Positions 50,801-63,999 of a stretch of DNA of 64,000 bases are shown here, in pieces (position 1 is the first letter of the stretch; every line of letters starts with the position of its first letter). This DNA is from Corydoras sp. C115. Its lineage: Eukaryota; Chordata; Actinopteri; Siluriformes; Callichthyidae. The translations under genes and the position numbers were made by a program. Location: positions 7,375,001 to 7,439,000 of the forward strand of contig JAFMOC010000002.1 in NCBI GenBank assembly GCA_019802505.1, read 5' to 3'. The notes under the pieces are model-generated. The model ran no database searches and was not told the DNA's origin. It saw nothing but the letters and a program-made list of their open reading frames with translations.

Positions 50801-53800
50801 TTAATGATGGGACATGACTTACTGTGGTAAGAGTTCTGTGTCTGTTTGGAGGTGCTGTAATCACTCTGACTCACAGCAGGTTGCTGGACTGAGGTCTGGC
50901 TGTGTGTTGTGTGTGTTGGTGTGTGTGTGGGTGTGGTGGGGGGAGAAGTGGAGGACAAAGACCTGCTCGGAGGTGAGGCAATTTGCAAAAGACCTTCTGT
51001 ACGACTGGCCTGCAGGGACATTCTAGAGCCACTTGCTACGAAAGAAAAAAAGGAAAGAAATAAATGTAATAAATGAATTAATTAGAAAAAAAAAACACAT
51101 TTAACACTAGAGCATTTTATTTATGTATGTCAGCAATATAATTGAGATAATAAGTAAAATAATCAAGAGTGGTTAAAGGTATAGGGCCTATAGGAAACCA
51201 AAGCAAAATATTGTTTAATGCAAAATATGTTTTTTTTTGTCTACTGCAGCATATTATTCACTTAGTTATATACATTTAGAGGTGAGTTACAGTGATCTAG
51301 CTATCTTGCTGGTATACATTACATGGCAGGTATGAAATTGTGGGATTATTAGGTAAAAGAACATATATAGTATAGCTCTATGCAAAGAGTAACCATGGTA
51401 TCATCAATGAGGGGGTGTCAAACAGTAATGCTAATGACAAATTTTCTATCGAACCAAAAGTGATAGTTATGTGAACAGCCTTGATTCCATTCTGATTGTA
51501 GCATCAGACTTCAGATAACACTGAAAATGTGAAATGTGAAAAATTATGATGATCTATTTGAACAGCTGCCCAGCGATAGATTGGCGCCCTGTCCTGGGTG
51601 TATCTGCCCAGCGCACAAGATATTCTCCCCTGGATGGGCATGGGGAACCCCCCCCCCCACGACCCTTATAGAGGATAAAGCGGAAGATAATGGATGGATG
51701 GATGGATATTTGAACAGCATCACATTCAGAACTGTAATTAAATGAAACCAAAATAGTACTTAAGTTTATTTGATCACAGATTTCCCTAAACTGAAAGGGG
51801 ATATTACTAAGACACATTATTATACTGCATATGCAAAACCAAACCAAATCACCTTTAAATAATGTCATGATATTTTTAAATATTTTTGCAATAAAAATAA
51901 AAATAATTCTAAAATGGTTTATTAAAAAAAACCCTGCAGTAACATGTTTAGTTTCCGGTCTTAATTTGACTAATTTTACAATTTGTATAAGTTTATAATT
52001 GTATATAATTGTAAATATAATGTCTTTTTTATTTTTTTACTTAATTTATTTACAGCTTAAAATTCTGCAATGTGACAAAATTATATTTAAAAAATTTCAA
52101 ATATATAAAAATATTTTTTAGAAACTATGCTATATTTTCTATTTTCAATGCAATATTTCTTTTAAAAAGTTTTATTATTTATAGATTTAAGAAGGAATTA
52201 CTGGTGATTAATTTTTCTAGAGTTGTTTTCATATGTTTATTACTATAATAACAGCAAGTGCAGACTAAGAGTGCATCGTTTATTTTAGAGACAAGCTAAT
52301 GTATAGGTAATTGAAAAATGTAATAAACTCATCACATGTCAGAACATAAGCCCATAATCTTACTCATCCAAAATGGATTCTGTCATTACATATAAGGACT
52401 GGCTACTCTGACAGGGAGAAAAAACACACATTAACTGAAGCACATTAACCGCAACAGCTGTGTAGTTTTAGGTGTCTTACATTTTGCCAGAGAACTGTAC
52501 AAAATAAGGTATTAAATATCCTACAAACAAGACAGTGGACGATATTCATGACACTCACTAGGTGGTGAGAGAGACAAGTTGGGGTACAGAGTTACTGAAG
52601 GAGGTTGGTGATGATGGGGCTCAGGGGCCAGCTGAAGTGGTGGCAGCTGTTGGCTATAATGCTCCGGGGTATGATGGTCCTGTTGCAAGGAGTTCCTAGA
52701 TGGGCCATCAATCTGAATACAATCATGAATGTATTCCTCTTTTATTGGTCTGCCTGAAAGGAGACATGAAACAAGCAGTTCATACAGTATAGATTGACTA
52801 TCATATATTATGTGTAATTTTATATGTACTCATTTTTTATTTATGCAAAAATAACACCATTACTAAAATAAAATATCTTTATATTCTCACCTGTGGTTTG
52901 CAAACTTAGTCCAACTGCAAGGTACAAAAACAGGCACAGAAAACAATTAGTTGCATATGACAATAATAACCTTAAATTGCTAAAAAAAAAAATAATATAT
53001 ATATATATATATATAACATAACATAATAACAAACATTTAAACACATTTTTTTAAATGACTTAAAAAGAACACAACAAAAAAGCTGATTTTATGTATAAAC
53101 TGTTCATTGCAGATTTATTAGCAATTTGTAACTGACTGGTTCCTATAGTATGAGTATATAGTCAGTAGCTAGATGCAGTTTTAAAAATTCTATAAAATTG
53201 CTGTCAAAAGCATGCACAATTTAAGTCATTTTATATCATTTTGCATGTGTGACATTAAAGTAGTAAAAATTCTACAAATTCTTCAGGTATTAAACTTTAA
53301 GTGTCCACTTGCACCTAGACTGATATTATATCAGTTACATTTTGGTATTGCAGGGTCTTCAGCATGGGCCACACACATACCAATGCCTGGAGACACCACC
53401 CTTTCGTAGTGGTAGGGGTTGACACACACATTGTCGTACTTGAGATCGAAGGCATACTGGCAGAACTTGACATGTTTCAACTCATTTTTGTGCAGATCTG
53501 GCCAACGCCACAGTCGAGCGTATATTACGTGGGGAAAACCTTTCCGTCCTGCGACCTGCACAGAAACACTGAGTTAGTGGTGGCCCTAAATGATGACTAA
53601 GGTATATGAAAAGTGAATGGCTCATGACTAAAGCAAGGTACAGATCTTCATCAAATGTAAAACATTAAAGGACATCACATCCCACATTGGACATAAAATC
53701 AAAGGATGTTGACAGGTTTACAGTAATGTCTGATGCCTTGGGCATAAAATAAAGCTTACATGCCACATGATTCAGCCTGATTCAACCTTTCCAACAGCAT

Positions 53801-54171
53801 TCCATCACACAAGAGAGCACATGGTGGTGTGCAAAGGACAGGTTAAGTGTGACTTTAAACAAATCATAAGAAGACTTAGCACAGGGATAAAATGCTATTA
53901 TAAAACCAGCAGTTATTATATAACAGTAAACAGGAACTGTATGAATCAACCTCTATTGTAAAGGCTTACAGTCAGCTTTGGGATTCGGTCCAAAACCTAA
54001 CATGTTTATTAACTTGGATTTTTCATTTACACTACAAATATCTAATAAAACGTGATATTTTACTACAAATAAACTACAGAATAATTAGATCTAAATAGAA
54101 TGTAAAAAATACTGTGAACACAACAAAAGTTTGAAGAGATTGTGTACACATACTTCAAATACTGATTCTCA

Positions 54172-54221
<50 letters not shown>

Positions 54222-55053
54222 CTCAGAGACAGACAGGCCTTAACTTAACCCTGCCCCTTTCCTGTGTTTCAGACAAAACAACCCTCTCTGTCGTCACCCC
54301 TCCTTCTCTCCTGCTCTCTTTCCCTCTTTCTGTCTACAGCTGGGGGAGGGGAATGAACTTCAAATCTCTTCTGTTTTATTTTCTTCATTGGCTAAAAAGT
54401 ACATCAAACTTACCATTAAGTCAAAAAAACTCAGTCACCAGAAAAAAAAGTTCACAAAAGAATCTAAACAGTACAGCTGTTGTCCTGCCTATCACCACTA
54501 CTTGCATTGCTCTGCTGAAGATCAGATCAATAACTTTGTTAAGCATTACAAAATCTGTGTAAGTGTCACTGTGTTCAGAAGAAAACTGCCACACTATCAG
54601 TGTCATAGCAATCAGACTAGAACACAGTCTAAACAGAGGGCGGGAAGTTGAATGGCATATCAGTACTACAGTGGAGGACCTCGTTACTATGGCCTTTCCT
54701 TAAGAATCTATTTTTAGAGCTAGTCAAATCTAAGACAGGTCCGTCACTTTGTAAACTGGAAACTTTAAATAATAGGTCATGTCATGTATATTTTTTTACT
54801 GCATCAGTGTTTATACCTGTAGTCTGCCATCTAATGTCCTCTGGATGGTGACACACTTGCTGGGATGGACACCGTTAGTAGTAATGGCGGTTATAAGGGA
54901 GTCCAGCTCATCCTTTTTCTCCTTAAGTTTCTTTACAAGGCTCTCAATGGCTCGCTTGGCAAAGCCTTCATTCTCTCCACCCTGCCGGTGGCACATCAGG
55001 CTGTGCACAATGCTCAAGCAGGCATCACTGCTACTGGGAGAGTTGACAGACAT
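44858..55053 (-). CDS. smad4: SMAD4, common-mediator Smad
   Basis: Eleven coding exons on the minus strand: 54817-55053, 53381-53555, 52891-52914, 52559-52753, 50823-51035, 50601-50705, 50455-50508, 49668-49851, 48379-48547, 46644-46782, 44858-45069. They sum to 1707 bases and 568 residues (human 552). The MH1 domain (about 8-138) has the DNA-binding hairpin (RTLDGRLQVAGRKGFPH) and the zinc ligands (HPSKC, CQYAF, VC, PYHYE). The linker is Ser/Thr/Pro/His-rich and differs from human, with TTTWTG and EEYIHD retained. The MH2 domain (about 335-560) has WCSISYFEMD, DPSGGDRFCLG, SYYLDREAGRAPGDAVH and the Gln/Ala stretch, ending LDEVLHTMPLSEPSPAN. SMAD4 forms heterotrimers with receptor-activated Smads in TGF-beta/BMP signalling and acts in the nucleus. 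The coding exon 1 acceptor at 55062 leaves nine bases of 5' UTR, so there is at least one upstream exon. Fish have several smad4 paralogues; I cannot say which one this is. Confidence 0.97.
45429..45476 (-). mobile_element. SINE (family A) tail fragment, antisense
   Basis: Only the tail (tatccatccattatattctg, then tcctctgttagggtcgcg) is left. Confidence 0.7.
45548..45902 (+). mobile_element. tRNA-derived SINE (family A), full length
   Basis: Full head, body and GAATGAAT tail in the last smad4 intron. GTGCCTGGT occurs at 45538-45546 and 45903-45911. Confidence 0.92.
46020..46253 (+). mobile_element. SINE (family A), 5'-truncated
   Basis: Begins ttcctcccacagtccaaaaa and ends gataatggatggatggat. 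It is about 120 bases after the previous copy in the same intron and orientation. Confidence 0.85.
47660..48095. mobile_element. Cluster of three SINE (family B) pieces in opposing orientations
   Basis: 47728-47935 (+) is a tRNA-like SINE: ggtagctcagtggttagggc, B box gggttcaaatccc, then ccttgagcaagacccttaac and a tail cttgtaagtcgctttggata. 47950-48095 (-) is a second copy head-inward (gggttaagggtcttgctcaa, gggatttgaacccccaacct). 47660-47727 (-) is a tail-only piece. Together they form long inverted repeats in a smad4 intron. Confidence 0.85.
51567..51707 (+). mobile_element. SINE (family A) 3' fragment with target duplication
   Basis: Starts at tgcccagcgatagattggcg and ends GGATGGATGGAT. ATTTGAACAGC is at 51556-51566 and 51708-51718. 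The copy was therefore truncated when it inserted. Confidence 0.9.
54174..54219. repeat. (AC)n microsatellite
   Basis: About 45 bases of AC in the smad4 intron after coding exon 1. Confidence 0.95.
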
Positions 55054-56585
55054 CCTCCTGACCTAATAAAGAAAGAAAACACTCATCATCAGATGTAAAA
55101 ACATACTATATTTTTTACTATATAATTGGCTTTATAATTATTAATGGCACATTTAAATTCAGTGGAAGTTTTCAAACATAACAATGCCAAATTATACATA
55201 TTGTATACACAGAATCTCTTCAAATCAATTATTTAGCTCTACTGTGGACGTGTCTCTTCACCTGTCTCCAAGGGTTTTAATTGACATTAGTCAGAGGAAG
55301 ATTTCCTTTAAAATGGCTTGTTCTATAGTTTCTTATTTTGGAACTGCTGGGATCATTACTCTAATTGAAAATCCAGTGCAGTCCCATTTGCAGTTTTCTG
55401 AGACATGTTAGATTATCACTTTTCTGTTAGTACTCGATTTCCATAATAGCATTTAATACAAAGTTTACAGATACTTATTTGACTTATTACATATGGGATG
55501 ATGTCATATTTAATCCCTTATAAAGATCACACAAATGAGTGTCACAGCTATTTAAAATGAATAACAATACCACATAACAAAGCAAAAATGAGATTTAGGA
55601 TCAAAAACAGATAAGTATTATTTTAAGGATAATGAATAACAATGCCTATTATATTGACTGTTTAATAGGACAAAATGACAAGCACTGGGTGTTACTCATG
55701 GTGATTATTATTAAAGAAATCTTTCAAACAATACAAGTGTATTCTTTCTGACAAATTTATCACAATTCTGACTGATTTTAAACTAAAAAGAAATAATGGC
55801 CTTCAAGAATTTTTAATTATTTCTTTCTTTGTGGAGTTTGCATCTTCTTCCTGTGTCTAAGTGAACTCACTGTGCACACTTGTTGTATACAAAGTACCCC
55901 TAGATACAAATGAGTGTGTGAATGTGTCTCTGTGTTTGTCTGCTGTGGACCGATGGTCTGATGGAAGGTGACTGCTGGGTGAGGCTCAAGCAACCATGAC
56001 AATAGTTAAAATAAGCAACTTAAAAAAAGGAATACTCAAATTGGTATTGCTTAACACACTTTGGTCTCAATTCATGCTTGGAATTTTTAACATTCCACAT
56101 GTTGATTATGTGTCATCTTACAAAACATGTTTTTACCTCTCAGATGAACTTTCAAAGTTACAATACTTGATTCATTTTAAATTTGTTCATATTTCCTTGT
56201 TAGATATTTCTTTATATAAAATATTTTAATTGTAAATTGGAGGTGGCATGAGGCTTAATAATCAGAAGGGTACTTTGGATCATTTATTTGAATGCTCATT
56301 ACAGCATAATGGTCATATATTAGGGTCATCCAAACTACATCTCTGATACTGAAGCATTAAAAGAAGTTATTGATCCATGCTTACAGTATGCATGTTTAGT
56401 CCAGACCTTGCAAATCGTTAGGTAATGATAGGTCCGAACATTTCAGAAGAAAACAATGACAAAGTAAAGATAGACTTACGTTTGTTTATGTGACACATAT
56501 ATAAATAATCCTAAACGTGTTTCTCTGTCTCACTCTCTCTTTGCTGAAGTCCCGTGTGTCTCTGTTTATCTATCTCTCTACTCAC

Positions 56586-56620
56586 CAGCACGTCCTCCTG
56601 TTGCCGCTCCCAGGCGTTTC

Positions 56621-56625
<5 letters not shown>
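56586..56625 (-). other. Probable 5' exon of smad4
   Basis: On the minus strand a GTGAGT donor (56580-56585) follows ACAGGAGGACGTGCTG, which would splice to the acceptor at 55062 nine bases before the smad4 ATG. The exon's upstream limit is unknown because it runs into the CT tract. It is called from donor quality and location only. Confidence 0.45.
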
Positions 56626-56852
<227 letters not shown>

Positions 56853-57236
56853 GGAGGGTTTGTTTAAAAACTCTAGCCAATCACTCCCTCTGCTTTCATA
56901 TCCAGACAGGCGGCAAAGGATCACAGTCAACCATGACGCGGCTGTCTGTGCGAATCTTCATGGGAGGATTATTTGATTAGCATTGACCACTTAAAAATAA
57001 AACTCTCAAATCCAGACATTACAGCACTAAAAAGTATCAAATGACCTTTCATAGTATGCGGTTTTGGTGGACGGCTAGGTTCTAATTTTTTATCACCTGG
57101 TTTGGATTTACTGGACTCATATTATCATTTGACACATGTGCCGGAAATGTTGTTGGTGTCATATTCTGAATATTAGGTCATTAAAATATAAGTGTAATTA
57201 TAATATTATAATATAATATAATATCATTTTAAAACG

Positions 57237-57557
57237 GCGGCACGGTGGCCTCTCAGCGCTAGGGATTCCCGGTTCGAATCCCCATCTGGGTGGAGTTTCC
57301 ATGTTCTCCCTGTGTCCGCGTGGGTTTCTTCCGGGTTCTCCGGTTTCCTCCCACAGTCCAAAAACATGGATCAAGTCAGTTGAATTCTCCAAAATTGCCC
57401 CATGTAGAGTGTGTCTGTGTGAGTGAGTGTGTGCCCAGCGATGGATTGGCGCCCTGTCCTGGGTCTATCTGCCCAGCGCCTGAAACGTTCTCCCCTGGAT
57501 GGGCATGGGGAACCCCACCGCGACCCTAATAGAGGAAAAAGCGGATGATATGAATGA
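57237..57557 (+). mobile_element. SINE (family A), first of a second stacked pair
   Basis: The head lacks the A-box stretch (ggcacggtggcctctcagcg), followed by a normal body and a shortened tail. ATAATATCATTTTAAAAC lies on its left (about 57218-57235) and is repeated on its right before the next copy. Confidence 0.88.
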
Positions 57558-57577
57558 ATATAATATCATTTTAAAAC

Positions 57578-57868
57578 GGCAGCACGGTGGCTTAGTGGTT
57601 AGCACGTTCGCCTCTCAGCGCTAGGGATTCCCGGTTCAAATCCCCATCTGGGTGGAGTTTCCATGTTCTCCCCGTGTCTGTGTGGGTTTCCTCCGGGTTC
57701 TCCGGTTTCCTCCCACAGTCCAAAAACATGGATCAAGTCAATTGAATTCTCAAAATTGCCCCATATAGAGTGTGTCTGTGTGAGTGAGTGTGTGCCCAGC
57801 GATGGATTGTTGACAACCCCCCCGCGACCCTAATAGAGGATAAAGCGGGAGATAATGAATGAATGAAT
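57578..57868 (+). mobile_element. SINE (family A), second of a second stacked pair
   Basis: Same orientation. Head gcagcacggtggcttagtgg with good B box, body deleted between gatggattgt and cccccgcgac, then a GAATGAAT tail. It is followed by AATTTTAAAACG, a third version of the target sequence. Confidence 0.88.
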
Positions 57869-57899
57869 AATTTTAAAACGCATCCTACATAGCATCACT

Positions 57900-58543
57900 A
57901 TAAATATCGGAAGCTGATCGATATAATAGTGTTTATATGGAACAAGTATTGTTTTAATACAATTGGTGCCCTTTCCTCAGGACAAGATTGTTCTGGTTTA
58001 AATTCCCATGCTAAATGTACAAGTTTTTTCTGTGTTAGGTTACATATTTTCTGTTTTTGTGTGGACTTTATATCACGGTCCATAAATATGCTAGAAGGTG
58101 AAATAAAGACTTGTTGACAAACGTATTATTGCCCAAACATTACTAATTTTGACATACTGTATAGTAGTCAGATTTTGCACATTAAACATGTGTTAATTTG
58201 TCTGCTTTCAGATTAACTGATAACCTGTGCAGGGTACATCATGTGAGATGTGCCCTAGACCCCTCTATATCCAATATTTAAAATAGACACAGGTAAATAG
58301 ATGAATTAGAATTTTTTTAATGGGTGTTGCTGAACTACTGCAAAAATTCATGAAAAATACAGATACAACAGAATTAAAATGATTGAATGATTATGTTCAC
58401 TAAAGAAAAATCAATTTTTGAGAGCATAATTGAATTATTTAAATTTGTTTACACATGAAATAATATCATATTTAATCCCTTATAAAGATCACACAAACAA
58501 TTGTCACAGCAATTTAAAAGGAACAGAAAAATGTGTATTATTA

Positions 58544-58578
<35 letters not shown>

Positions 58579-59140
58579 AATAATAATAATACATTTTTGC
58601 TGTTATTATAAATTACATTTAAAAGTCATCCTTGATAAAAAAAATTAAAAAATCCATTAAAGCCACCACGCTTTTAGTACTTTTCTTCTGGTTTTGTTGA
58701 TCTTCCTGCATTAACCAGCTATCACTAATCAGGTAGGTAAGTCCTCGTTGAGTTATTCTGATCAATTAATGTATTATTCAGTGTGTAAACTAAAATCTTT
58801 AAAGTGAATATTAACTAAAACTAAACTAAATAAGTAAGATGAAATGGGGAAATTTACTTAAGATAGTTATTGTTTTTACATCCATAAAAACTTTAGAGGA
58901 GGAGAATTGTCTTTACCTAAAAGACTTTTGTTTAAGAACATAATATATATTTAGCCGAGACAAGCACTAGGTTAAACGCTAGAGGGCGACCTTTAATTAG
59001 CCTGCTTTGAGCGGTAACGTCTCAAACCGTTTAATGTTTTAGGTAAAATATAATGGTACCACCTAGTGCTTAGTGCCAAATAACATAATATCACCTGGAT
59101 TTGAGTAGTGTCCACTCACTAGAGCGAAGTTCGGAAAGTT
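57900..59140. other. Intergenic region between smad4 and the CHTOP-like gene
   Basis: AT-rich, with a TTA trinucleotide tract at 58536-58590. The two genes are divergently transcribed from opposite sides of about 2.5 kb that holds both promoters. I see no TATA box close to the CHTOP-like start. Confidence 0.5.
58536..58590. repeat. (TTA)n / (AAT)n microsatellite
   Basis: About 13 ATT units followed by TAA units, which makes it self-complementary. Confidence 0.95.
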
Positions 59141-59144
59141 AAAA

Positions 59145-61601
59145 ATGAATGTTTGTGGCTTGTAAGTATTTTATTTTTAATCAGGCTAATTCATTTTGCT
59201 TTACCATAGTGTTTTAAGATTGTGACCGCCTTAGCCAACGATTTAAATGCATTTAATGATTTGTTGTTACTCTACGAGTACTTATATGTCTAGCTGTATC
59301 TACACCGGTAATTAAAATTTCTCACCTGCTCAATTATCAGGATCATCTTAAGAACCAGCTTAAGTTCATAAAACAGTTTTTGTTGTCCATGAAACATTTT
59401 TTAATTGCTTGCTTTCTTTCTTTCAATTGAACTCTTGAGTTGGGCCCTGCTGTAAACTATCGTGCAACACGTTGCTTGATAATAGTGCTCCACTGACTGT
59501 TAAACGTGGACCGAGAAAATAACAAAGTTAGATGAAATACTAAATCAATTACTTATTTATATACAAGTTAAATACCACCAATGAAGGATGATTAAGTTTA
59601 AATTAAGAGATTAGATTTTAAATAAAATAGTTGTTCATGGTTTGGAATATGTGCTAGGAAGCTCAGGTCTTGGTGGTGACCTACTACAACTTCAAACAAT
59701 CTGCTAATAACAGTGAGTCGCTTTTATAATTTAAAATTGTTTCTGATTAAGTGTGTACACATGCAGTAAAAGTCATCTTTTCCAGCACTATATATTGTGC
59801 ATTGTCTAAATAGAATGTTTATATTTTATTATCTTAATTTCACAGTTTGGGGAACACTATGGATACTCCAACTTTTCCGATTTTGCCAGATAGCTCCTCC
59901 ATTTCATTGCATGACCGGTGAGGATAAAATTCATAGTCAATCTCTTAAGACACATTTTATTTAACCAACATTGGTGAAGTTCTATTAGGCAATACAATAG
60001 AATCTTTTTCTGTAAGCTTTACCCTAATGCAGCACAGTAAGTGGCAGATGAAGACTGACAACAGTGGTACCAAACCTCAACTACAGGCAGGTTCAGTGGA
60101 GAACCAGTGGTTGGCCCAGCAGCTGGCCACAAGCCCCTCGGTTATGGCTGCAATTCAACAAAGACCGGTGACTTTTCTTTCCCCTTAATATTATCATTTA
60201 AAACTTGGATTTGTAATATTTTTGGCAACAATGGAAACTAGAGTAGTTTGTGGGAGTTTATTACAATCACTGCATATGAGGAGGTAGCAGAAATTGTTTC
60301 TACTAATTCAAACCTTATTCACTCCCTCAGAGTCCGAAGCTGCGTCTAGGCAAAGCAAATATTAAAGCACGACTTGGAAGGCCAGGAATGAGAGGAAGTC
60401 TCCACAGAGGCCAGAAGTATTGTGTAAGCGCAGAAGACAGAGGGGAATATGTCCTGGAAGTCGAGAAGGGTTAGTTAAAAAACAATCCACAATCCTTTTC
60501 TGTTGCTGTCTCCTATTTTTATTGTATTTTTTGTTTGTAATGTAATATATAATATATACATAATGTATTTGTATGTAATTAATCAATCAAATAAAGTGCA
60601 TATGCATCCACATGCTTTTTTACTAATAAATGCCATACATTAACAAAATGTGTGATTTCAGAGGTACATCAGAGCTCATATCAGAATCAGCATCAGCATG
60701 TATATTACCCCCACAAAGGAGGACTAATGATGCACAGAGGAATGAGAAGAGTGCAGAAAAACAGAGGTAAAATCATCTGCAATTAATTCTGTTCTTAGAA
60801 TTTTAGTGAGAGGAGGGCAAAATAAATATTCTGACAGTGATGACACACTTTGTTACATTTTTGTTTTATAGAATGGTTGAACAATTCTCTACAAAACTAC
60901 AAAGTAGTTTAGGATTATAGAATAGTGTAATATATGTCCAACCCTACTTTTTAAGCCTAAATAGATAAGTTGTTCGGGCAACAGCTTAAAAATAATCCAT
61001 TTGTGCTCATATTAACATGCAACATGAACACATAGTTGGAATTTTGTTTTTCCTCTGATTGTGCGCAAATTCTCCCCCCCCCCAACTCAAATGAGAGTTA
61101 AAGCTTTTATCAGCCAGTTGTGATGACATTTCCTGCAACCGATGTAAACGTTAATTCACATGTACTTATATACTATGTATAATATGTTAATGTTAATTTT
61201 TATTTACTTCACTTAAAGATATTAATTATCTCCATTTAAAAAGCAGTGTTATGTTCAATATATACATGCAATGACTCAATTAACTGTATTAAACTACTTT
61301 GAATTTCTAGACATGGCTAATGTGATTTACATTTTATAATACCTATAATCACTTGACACTTAAGTTGCTTGGACAATGTAGGCATTATATGTTCTTAACT
61401 GTTATAAATGTCTATCAGTTTACCATATTTGTATGATCTTTATTAGGTCTGTTCTGGAGTAGAGAGGCAGAGAGTCAGCCTCCTCCCAGCCGAGAAGAAC
61501 TGGACAAGCAGTTAGATGATTACATGTCAATGACCAAGAGTCATCTAGATGCCCAGTTAGATGCATACATGGCTGAAGTCGACACAGACCTGCTGTTGTA
61601 A
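59145..61601 (+). CDS. CHTOP-like protein (chromatin target of PRMT1) without most of the RG domain
   Basis: Six exons (59145-59161, 59846-59917, 60017-60167, 60331-60469, 60662-60766, 61447-61601) give 212 residues in phase. The N-terminal third matches CHTOP in pattern (SISLHDRFTLM; WLAQQLATSPSVMAAIQQRP; KLRLGKANIKARLGRPGM), including the region that binds export factors. The C-terminus is clearly CHTOP: REELDKQLDDYMSMTKSHLD, then AQLDAYMAEVD. The long RGG/GAR segment of CHTOP, the PRMT1 target, is replaced by a His/Gln/Tyr-rich stretch with only scattered RG pairs. CHTOP links arginine methylation to TREX-mediated mRNA export; loss of GAR suggests a changed role. The 59145 ATG has A at -3 and continues in frame. 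The Met at 59859 is an alternative start giving 202 residues. It is probably a diverged paralogue, not the main fish chtop. Confidence 0.85.
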
Positions 61602-63220
61602 ACACTTGAAAAGAAAAGAAAAACAAAAGTGAGAAAAAGCCTATATAAAATTATTTTAGTATAAACAGATTTCAGACGCATGCTTTTGGGGAAAGAAAAA
61701 AACCTAATACCACTATTTTGAATTCAACTTCAGTTTCTTAAATGGTGGGTGGGTATGTGACAATAAGTAGTAAAGACTGTAATAACTCCAACATCTACCT
61801 GGTTGCTAGCAAAGACCTAAACAATTAAAAAATTCATAGAGTAAACAGGTGACTTGTCATGACCCCACAAAAAACTAAAATATTAAATTAAGAGAATTTG
61901 ACAACCAGTCAATTGCTCTCTTATGACTAGTGCACTATGGGCTGCTAGAGAAACAGCTCATGTAGATCTTTGACAATGCGTTGGCATCAGGTAATGTTAA
62001 TTGTTGGTTATTGGATTCCAATTAATGTTCCATCCTAAAACAATTTTGACATGATGCATAGCATGCCACTTGGTAAAATTCTCTACCAGTTCTAAGTCAT
62101 GCACTGACTTTCTCATTTCAAAAACTAGTTGAATTGTGGTGTTTGTCATCTTTTTCATAACAGGTTTTCCCCCTTTTGTCACAGGCCACCTGCTAAAAGT
62201 GCTTTACAATGTGCACTATTCAAGGTCTCTTACTTAAACTTCATACAAGGCATACTCTGACTGGTCCTAGACTTGAAGTGAGAGGTTATTTTCTTTATTC
62301 AGAGACATAACTATAAAGGTGTTTACATTTAAAACATGTATAATTATACAAATATACAAAATGCTTGTCTATTTCAATTGGTCAAGTTGTGCTATACTTT
62401 ATTTTAGGCATTATTGAAAAACTTTAGCACAAGTCATAATATTCAACTACCAATTACCAAACTCATTTTTTGACTCTTTTACAGTGCATGAAAACCATGC
62501 TTGTTTAGAGTTACTCTACTGTATTTCATATAAAGGTTGTGTTGGCCTTAAATATTAAAATATTATTTGCATTTGATTTTAATAAGCAGCACTTGCTGTA
62601 CACATTTTGTCAACTTCTGTGTGTTCAGTAATTACATCACTAGAAGAAAACTTAGTTTGCTGTTTTTGTTTGACTGTTTCAACCGTTTTGACTTGTTTGA
62701 CAAAGTTAATATATGTAATTAGGCTATTTGACTTAGTTCACTTTATATAATAATGGCCAGGGTGAATTGATAAAGTTGTGTGAATGGATCAACTGTATAG
62801 ATTTTTGTTTTTTAATGTAGTTGAATTTAAAACGTCTTAAAATGTGGTTGGGTTTTTGAAAAGTTTAAAAAGTTATTAAAATTATTTCTGTGTATATAGA
62901 TGTTTACAAAGCATTATTTTTTTATTGAAGTTTTAATTTAAGTGCACTCTTAAGCAAGAACTTTGGTGCAGATACTTATTTAAGTATCCAATCATGCAAC
63001 TCTTTGGCAATTAAAAAAAACCCCATTAAATTATGCAAATACAGTTTGTTGTCAGAAACATTCGACAGCATGAATGTTTGGTCACTAAAAGGAAGTGGTA
63101 TTTTTTGCATAAAACAAACATTTTTATGTTGTTTTCTGTGGGCTAACTTTTAATAGAAGATTCATTTATGTGCCCGGTGGAAAAAATTTCCTTAGGTGCT
63201 GTATTTAAGTACAAGCTAGA
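61602..63220 (+). other. Probable 3' UTR and downstream of the CHTOP-like gene
   Basis: About 1.6 kb of AT-rich sequence without recognised repeats or coding signal. Confidence 0.4.
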
Positions 63221-63233
63221 AAGTATTTTCCAC

Positions 63234-63366
63234 ATGCCCAGATAGGCGCCCTGTCCTGGGTGTATCTGCCCAGCGCCTGAAACGTTCTCCCCTGGTTCGT
63301 TCCCCCCCCCCCCCCCCCCGCGACCATAATATAGGATAAAGCGGAAGATGATGGATGGATGGATGG
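63234..63366 (+). mobile_element. SINE (family A) 3' fragment with poly(C) run
   Basis: gataggcgccctgtcctggg to gatgatggatggatggat, with a run of about 17 C where other copies have a few. ATTTTCCAC at 63225-63233 and 63367-63375 is the target duplication. Confidence 0.9.
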
Positions 63367-63579
63367 ATTTTCCACTATAATCTGTTCATATGGTTTAATT
63401 TTAGGACATGTTGGTTACATTTATTAAGTAATAGAACTGAAGGATGTTATGCAAGCGTTTAAATCCACATAGAATATTAAACAAGGGAAATGGTGTTTGC
63501 AACAAGTTGGTGTCTTTGTTATTAGCAGTTTCAAGACATTTTAAGATTTAGCTAACCTTTTCTGTCATGTATGTACCTA

Positions 63580-63810
63580 ATTGATGGCATGGTTGCTCAG
63601 TGGTTAGGGTGTTGGGCTATCAATCTGAAGGTTGTGTATTCAAATCCCAGGTCCACTGAAGTCACCAATTTGGGTCCTTAAGCAAGGCCCTTAACTCTCA
63701 TTGCTCCAGTGATGCTGTGGCCAAACCCTGTACTCTAACCATGAAGTTGGGATATTTGTAAGTTACTATGGATAAATATGTCTGCTAAATGACCAAATGT
63801 AAAGCAAATG
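63580..63810 (+). mobile_element. tRNA-derived SINE (family B)
   Basis: Head ggttgctcagtggttagggt, B-box-like tattcaaatccc, body cttaagcaaggcccttaact and a gctaaatgaccaaatgtaaa tail. It is the same family as 47728-47935 but more diverged. Confidence 0.8.
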
Positions 63811-63953
63811 TAATGTAATCCCATTAATAAACATAATGACAATGTTAATAATGTGGGCAGGAGGTGTCTGGTTTAACATAGCCCGCTGTATCAGCAATAC
63901 ACCCTTGCCCTGATGTGTTAAATATACTGCCAAGGATTTTAAATATACTGCCG

Positions 63954-63956
<3 letters not shown>

Positions 63957-63993
<37 letters not shown>
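63957..63993. repeat. (TA)n microsatellite at the window end
   Basis: TA run of about 37 bases just before the window ends. Confidence 0.9.
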
Positions 63994-63999
<6 letters not shown>

